From SG8-39 sp032125995 (GTDB lineage: Bacteria; Pseudomonadota; Gammaproteobacteria; Burkholderiales; SG8-39), in NCBI GenBank assembly GCA_032125995.1, contig JAQBBQ010000270.1, positions 1-7,935 of the forward strand: a DNA stretch of 7,935 nt, written 5' to 3'. This document shows, piece after piece, positions 4,865 to 7,935 of the stretch (the stretch's first letter is position 1; the number at the start of each line of letters is the position of its first letter). The translations under genes and the position numbers were made by a program. Below the pieces are notes generated by a model. That model did not search any database. It was given only the letters and a program-made list of their open reading frames with translations, and was not told the DNA's origin.

Positions 4865-6040
4865 ATGAGCCAACGCACTCCGCGAACCGCGCTGCCGCGC
4901 GCCGTTTGGGCGCTCGGCTTCGTCTCGCTGTTCATGGATTTCTCGTCGGAGCTGATACACAGTCTGCTGCCGATCTTCATGACGACCGTGCTCGGGGCGG
5001 GTGCGCTGGCGATCGGGTTCGTCGAAGGCGTCGCCGAGGCGACCGCTGCGATGCTGAAGCTGTTCTCGGGTGTCGTCTCGGACCGCATCGGCAGGCGCAA
5101 GCCGCTGGTCGTGCTCGGCTACGGGCTCGCGGCCCTCAGCAAGCCGCTGTTTCCGCTCGCCGGTTCGATCGGCCTGGTGTTCGCTGCGCGTGTCACGGAC
5201 CGCATCGGCAAGGGCCTGAGAGGTGCGCCGCGCGACGCCATGATCGCGGACCTCACGCCGACGCATCTGCGGGGCGCGGCCTATGGGCTGCGCCAGGCGC
5301 TCGATTCCGTCGGCGCGGTGCTCGGTCCGCTCGCCGCGGTCGCGCTGATGCTATGGCTCGCGGGCGACATCCGCTCGGTGTTGTGGCTCGCGACGCTGCC
5401 TGCTTTCGTCGCCCTCGCGATCGTCCTATTCGGCGTCAATGAACCCGATGGCCGGCAAGCCGTTCGAACGCGTCTGTCTTTCGCCGGCCTGGGCAACCTC
5501 GGCGCGCGCTATTGGGCCGTTGTCGCGCTCGGCGCCGTCCTGACCCTGGCACGCTTTTCAGAGGCGTTCCTGGTGCTGCGGGCGCTGGACATCGGGCTCG
5601 CGGCAGCGCAGGCGCCGCTGGTCATGGCGCTGATGGCGGGCTGCTACGCGCTGATCTCGTATCCGGCCGGTCGCGCGGCGGATCGAGGCTGGCGCCGCGC
5701 GCTGCTCGGCTGGGGCCTGCTCGCGCTGGTGTGCGCCGACCTGCTGCTTGCCGTGGCCACGTCGAGCGGCCTGCTATTCGTCGGCGTAGCACTGTGGGGC
5801 GCGCACATGGGACTGACCCAGGGTCTGCTGTCGACCCTTGTCGCCGACGCCTCGCCCGAGGCACTGCGCGGCACGGCGTTCGGCGTATTCCACCTGGTCA
5901 CGGGCGCCGCGCTGCTCCTCGCGAGCCTGCTCGCGGGCTGGCTATGGAGCGCCTACGGCCCGGCCTGGACGTTCTGGTGCGGCGCTGCGTTCACGGCCGT
6001 GGCGCTTGCCGGTCTGCTCTCGGTATCTCGCGCGCGCTAG
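4865..6040 (+). CDS. MFS transporter
   Basis: A 391-aa inner-membrane protein of the major facilitator superfamily, with hydrophobic stretches consistent with about 12 helices. The MFS motif A appears after helix 2 as GVVSDRIGRRKP (69-80). A second conserved loop, DRIGKGLRGAPRDAMIAD (112-129), and the following RGAAYGLRQALDSVGAVLGP (136-155) are typical of a subgroup of uncharacterised MFS proteins found in bacteria and archaea. The C-terminal half repeats the pattern weakly (YPAGRAADRGWRR) and has LRGTAFGVFHLVTG. The ATG at 4865 has only a weak ribosome site; an in-frame GTG at 4829 would add 12 residues, but MSQRTPRTALPRAVWALGF is a natural start for helix 1. The substrate cannot be read from the sequence; drug or metabolite efflux are both possible. 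It stands alone, divergent from the aminotransferase gene and overlapping the aldolase gene at the stop. Confidence 0.9.
   Translation: MSQRTPRTALPRAVWALGFVSLFMDFSSELIHSLLPIFMTTVLGAGALAIGFVEGVAEATAAMLKLFSGVVSDRIGRRKPLVVLGYGLAALSKPLFPLAGSIGLVFAARVTDRIGKGLRGAPRDAMIADLTPTHLRGAAYGLRQALDSVGAVLGPLAAVALMLWLAGDIRSVLWLATLPAFVALAIVLFGVNEPDGRQAVRTRLSFAGLGNLGARYWAVVALGAVLTLARFSEAFLVLRALDIGLAAAQAPLVMALMAGCYALISYPAGRAADRGWRRALLGWGLLALVCADLLLAVATSSGLLFVGVALWGAHMGLTQGLLSTLVADASPEALRGTAFGVFHLVTGAALLLASLLAGWLWSAYGPAWTFWCGAAFTAVALAGLLSVSRAR
6037..6040. other. Shared CTAG stop of convergent MFS and threonine aldolase genes
   Basis: TAG at 6038-6040 ends the MFS gene and the complement of 6037-6039 ends the aldolase gene. 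This is the same arrangement as at 3603-3606, again with no room for a terminator between the genes. Confidence 0.95.
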
Positions 6041-7047
6041 GTCGAGGCGGTCGCGAATGCTGCGACTGCGCGATCGATGTCCTGGGCGTCGACGTCGAGG
6101 TGCGTGCACAGGCGCGTGCGCGGCCCCACCAGCGCGAGCACGCCGCTGCGGCTCAACTGCGCCGCGAGCGCGGCGCAACGCATTTCGGGCACGCGCACGA
6201 AGACCATGTTCGTCTGCGGCGGCTCGACCTCCAGTCCGTCGATGCGCGCGAGACCGTCTGCAAGGCGCGCGGCATTCGCATGATCGGTCGCCAGACGCTC
6301 GACGTTGTGTTCGAGTGCATACAGTCCCGCCGCGGCAAGTAATCCCGCCTGCCGCATCGCGCCACCGAGCATTTTGCGCACGCGCCGCGCGCGGTCGATG
6401 AATTCCTTGGCGCCGACGAGCACCGTCCCCGCGGGCGTACCGAGCCCTTTCGAGAGGCAGACCGAAACCGAATCGAAGCCCTTGCATAGGGCGCGCGCCG
6501 GCAGGCCGAGCTTCACCGCCGCATTGAAGATGCGCGCGCCGTCGAGATGCGTCGCGAGGCCGCGCCGCTTGGCAAGTTCGAGCGCCGCCTCGAGGTAGGC
6601 GCGCGAGATGACACGGCCGGTGATCGTGTTCTCGAGCGCAAGGAGGCGCGTGCGCGCGAAATGCGCATCATCGGGCTTGATCGCCGCCTCGACCTCGGCG
6701 AGGTCGAGCGTGCCGTCGGCGCGATTGGCGAGCGGCTGGGGTTGGATCGAGCCGAGCACCGCGCCGCCACCCGCCTCGTAGCGGTAGGTATGGGCCTCCT
6801 GGCCGACGATGACTTCGTCGCCACGCTGACAGTGGCTCATCAGCGCAGCCAGGTTCGACTGCGTGCCCGACGGAAAGAACAGCGCGTCCTCGAAGCCAAG
6901 TAAGTCGGCCGCGTCGGCCTGCAAGCGGTTGACCGTGGGATCGTCGCCGAGGACATCGTCGCCGAGCTCGGCCGCCATCATCGCGCGCCGCATGCCTTCG
7001 CTCGGGCGCGTCACCGTGTCGCTGCGCAGATCGATAAGTGCGTTCAT
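6037..7047 (-). CDS. ltaE: Low-specificity L-threonine aldolase
   Basis: A 336-aa PLP enzyme that cleaves L-threonine and L-allo-threonine to glycine and acetaldehyde in the cytoplasm. It opens with the hallmark IDLRSDTVTRP (5-15) and GDDVLGDDPTVNRL (29-42). The remaining signatures are FFPSGTQSNLAAL (57-69), EAHTYRYEAGG (84-94, with the cofactor-stacking histidine H86), LENTITGRV (138-146), HLDGARIFNAA (167-177) and SVCLSKGLGTPAG (195-207, Schiff-base lysine K200). The length is normal for the family. The ATG at 7047 overlaps the upstream reductase stop as ATGA; AAGGA lies 11 bases before it, so coupling probably helps translation. The frame is open further upstream, but that region belongs to the reductase gene. 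Gene identity is secure. Pairing with a ketopantoate reductase-like gene suggests a shared operon for small 2-oxo or hydroxy-acid metabolism, which is inference. Confidence 0.93.
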   Translation of the reverse strand: MNALIDLRSDTVTRPSEGMRRAMMAAELGDDVLGDDPTVNRLQADAADLLGFEDALFFPSGTQSNLAALMSHCQRGDEVIVGQEAHTYRYEAGGGAVLGSIQPQPLANRADGTLDLAEVEAAIKPDDAHFARTRLLALENTITGRVISRAYLEAALELAKRRGLATHLDGARIFNAAVKLGLPARALCKGFDSVSVCLSKGLGTPAGTVLVGAKEFIDRARRVRKMLGGAMRQAGLLAAAGLYALEHNVERLATDHANAARLADGLARIDGLEVEPPQTNMVFVRVPEMRCAALAAQLSRSGVLALVGPRTRLCTHLDVDAQDIDRAVAAFATAST

Positions 7048-7935
7048 GGTCGGTAGAGTCCTTTCTCCGCGGCCTTGCGCGCCGCGAGTGTCGCCGCGAG
7101 CTCGAAGCTCGGCACCTCGAGCCCCGCGCCGTGCGCAAAGGCGAGTGGCGTCATGATCTGCGATTCGACCTCCATCGGCCGGGCCTGTTCGTAGTCCTGC
7201 AGCATCGAGGGCTTGTGGCCAACGATGCTCGGCGTCGGCACGCCCGGGCGCTTCGGCGCCCCTTCGACGGCGACGCCGTGCGCCTTGGCGATTGCGACGC
7301 CCTCGGCCGTGATGCGCGCGCGGATCTTCGCGAGCGTCGGGTCGTTCGCAATCTCGCCGACCGCGATGCCCGTCAGCACGCAAAGCGTGGAGCTGCCGAT
7401 GTTAAGGGTGAGTTTGCTCCAGAGCGACTGGCGAATGTCGGCGTTCTCGGGCGAATGCATGGCGGCCGCAGAAATCATTTGGCGCAGCGACTTGATGCGT
7501 GCCGATTGTGAATCGTCCGGTTCGCCCACGGTCAGCATGTTGCGGCCGGGCGTTGAGTTCTGAATCACGCCAGGCGCCACGACATGGTTCGCCGAAAACA
7601 CCACTGCGCCGACGACGCGCTCGGGGGCAATCGCCTTTGCGAGCGCGCCCCCGGGGTCGAGCTTAGAAAGATCCGGCGGCGTCGGGCGCGTGTTCGATAT
7701 CCCCTGCGCATACCACCAAGGAATCCCGTTCTGCACAAAGACCACGGGCGTCTCTCGTTCGAGGAGCGGCGCACTGTTTTCGGCAAACAGCGGCAGCATG
7801 TTCGCCTTGAGCGTTACGAAGACGACGTCCTGCTTGCCAAGCTCGGCCGCACGGTCACTGCCCTTGACCTTTGCCTTGACGACCTCGTCGGCGCTACGCA
7901 GCTCGATGCCCCGCGCCTGCATGGCTGCAAGGTGC
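7044..7935 (-). CDS. Ketopantoate reductase family protein (PanE/ApbA-like), 5' end cut off
   Basis: About 296 residues are visible; the N-terminal Rossmann glycine motif that binds NADPH lies beyond the right edge. The visible part opens with HLAAMQARGIEL, which in this family follows the second Rossmann strand, so roughly 35-40 residues are missing. Further motifs are FVTLKA, VVFVQNGIPWWYAQG (the family's QNG loop), LWSKLTLNIGSSTLCVLTG (catalytic-type lysine and asparagine) and PSMLQDYEQARPMEVES (the acidic residue that binds the substrate hydroxyl in PanE). PanE reduces 2-dehydropantoate to pantoate for coenzyme A synthesis. However, many paralogues with the NGIPWW variant are not proven pantoate enzymes, so I give no symbol. 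It is the upstream partner of ltaE, with a four-base ATGA overlap. The operon promoter is outside the window. Confidence 0.88.
   Translation of the reverse strand, partial: HLAAMQARGIELRSADEVVKAKVKGSDRAAELGKQDVVFVTLKANMLPLFAENSAPLLERETPVVFVQNGIPWWYAQGISNTRPTPPDLSKLDPGGALAKAIAPERVVGAVVFSANHVVAPGVIQNSTPGRNMLTVGEPDDSQSARIKSLRQMISAAAMHSPENADIRQSLWSKLTLNIGSSTLCVLTGIAVGEIANDPTLAKIRARITAEGVAIAKAHGVAVEGAPKRPGVPTPSIVGHKPSMLQDYEQARPMEVESQIMTPLAFAHGAGLEVPSFELAATLAARKAAEKGLYRP

Noticed and set aside
7048..7383. N-terminal extension of the threonine aldolase frame to a 448-aa protein
   Set aside because: The extra residues are the out-of-frame shadow of the reductase gene; the family's conserved start coincides with the ATG at 7047.

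Overview
The window is high-GC bacterial chromosomal DNA, most likely from a betaproteobacterium (Burkholderiales or Rhodocyclales-like). I infer this from strong G/C bias at third codon positions, the protein families and a consensus FNR/Anr site. No rRNA, tRNA or CRISPR array is visible.

Left part (about 1-3000) looks like an accessory segment. A roughly 51-bp sequence occurs in direct orientation at 38-88 and 2942-2992 (44/51 identical by eye), bracketing about 2.9 kb. Between the copies, on the minus strand, lie a tyrosine recombinase-like gene with degraded catalytic residues (2271-2876), a DsbA-fold 2-hydroxychromene-2-carboxylate isomerase-like gene (GTG start at 2121) and an acetamidase/formamidase-family gene (1477-347). 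The last two overlap by one base (TGATG) and form a translationally coupled pair. The isomerase and recombinase stretch looks less GC-rich than the rest. At the far left, 115-201 reads like the 3' end of an unidentified, possibly truncated gene.

Right part (about 3075-7935) looks like compact core chromosome. A two-CBS-domain protein gene (3142-3606) sits behind a perfect TTGAT-N4-ATCAA FNR/Anr box with a suitably placed -10-like element, so it is probably induced under low oxygen. It converges on a PLP-dependent class I/II aminotransferase gene (minus, to 3603). That gene is divergent from an MFS transporter gene (4865-6040). The transporter gene converges on a low-specificity L-threonine aldolase gene (minus, 7047-6037), which overlaps by ATGA the upstream ketopantoate reductase-family gene, cut by the right window edge.

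Both convergent pairs end in one palindromic CTAG tetramer that supplies the TAG stop for each strand. These are the only two CTAG sites between 3142 and 7935. I see no large novel multi-gene system. The items most worth following up are the repeat-bracketed segment with its apparently inactive recombinase, the FNR-controlled CBS gene and the shared CTAG stops.
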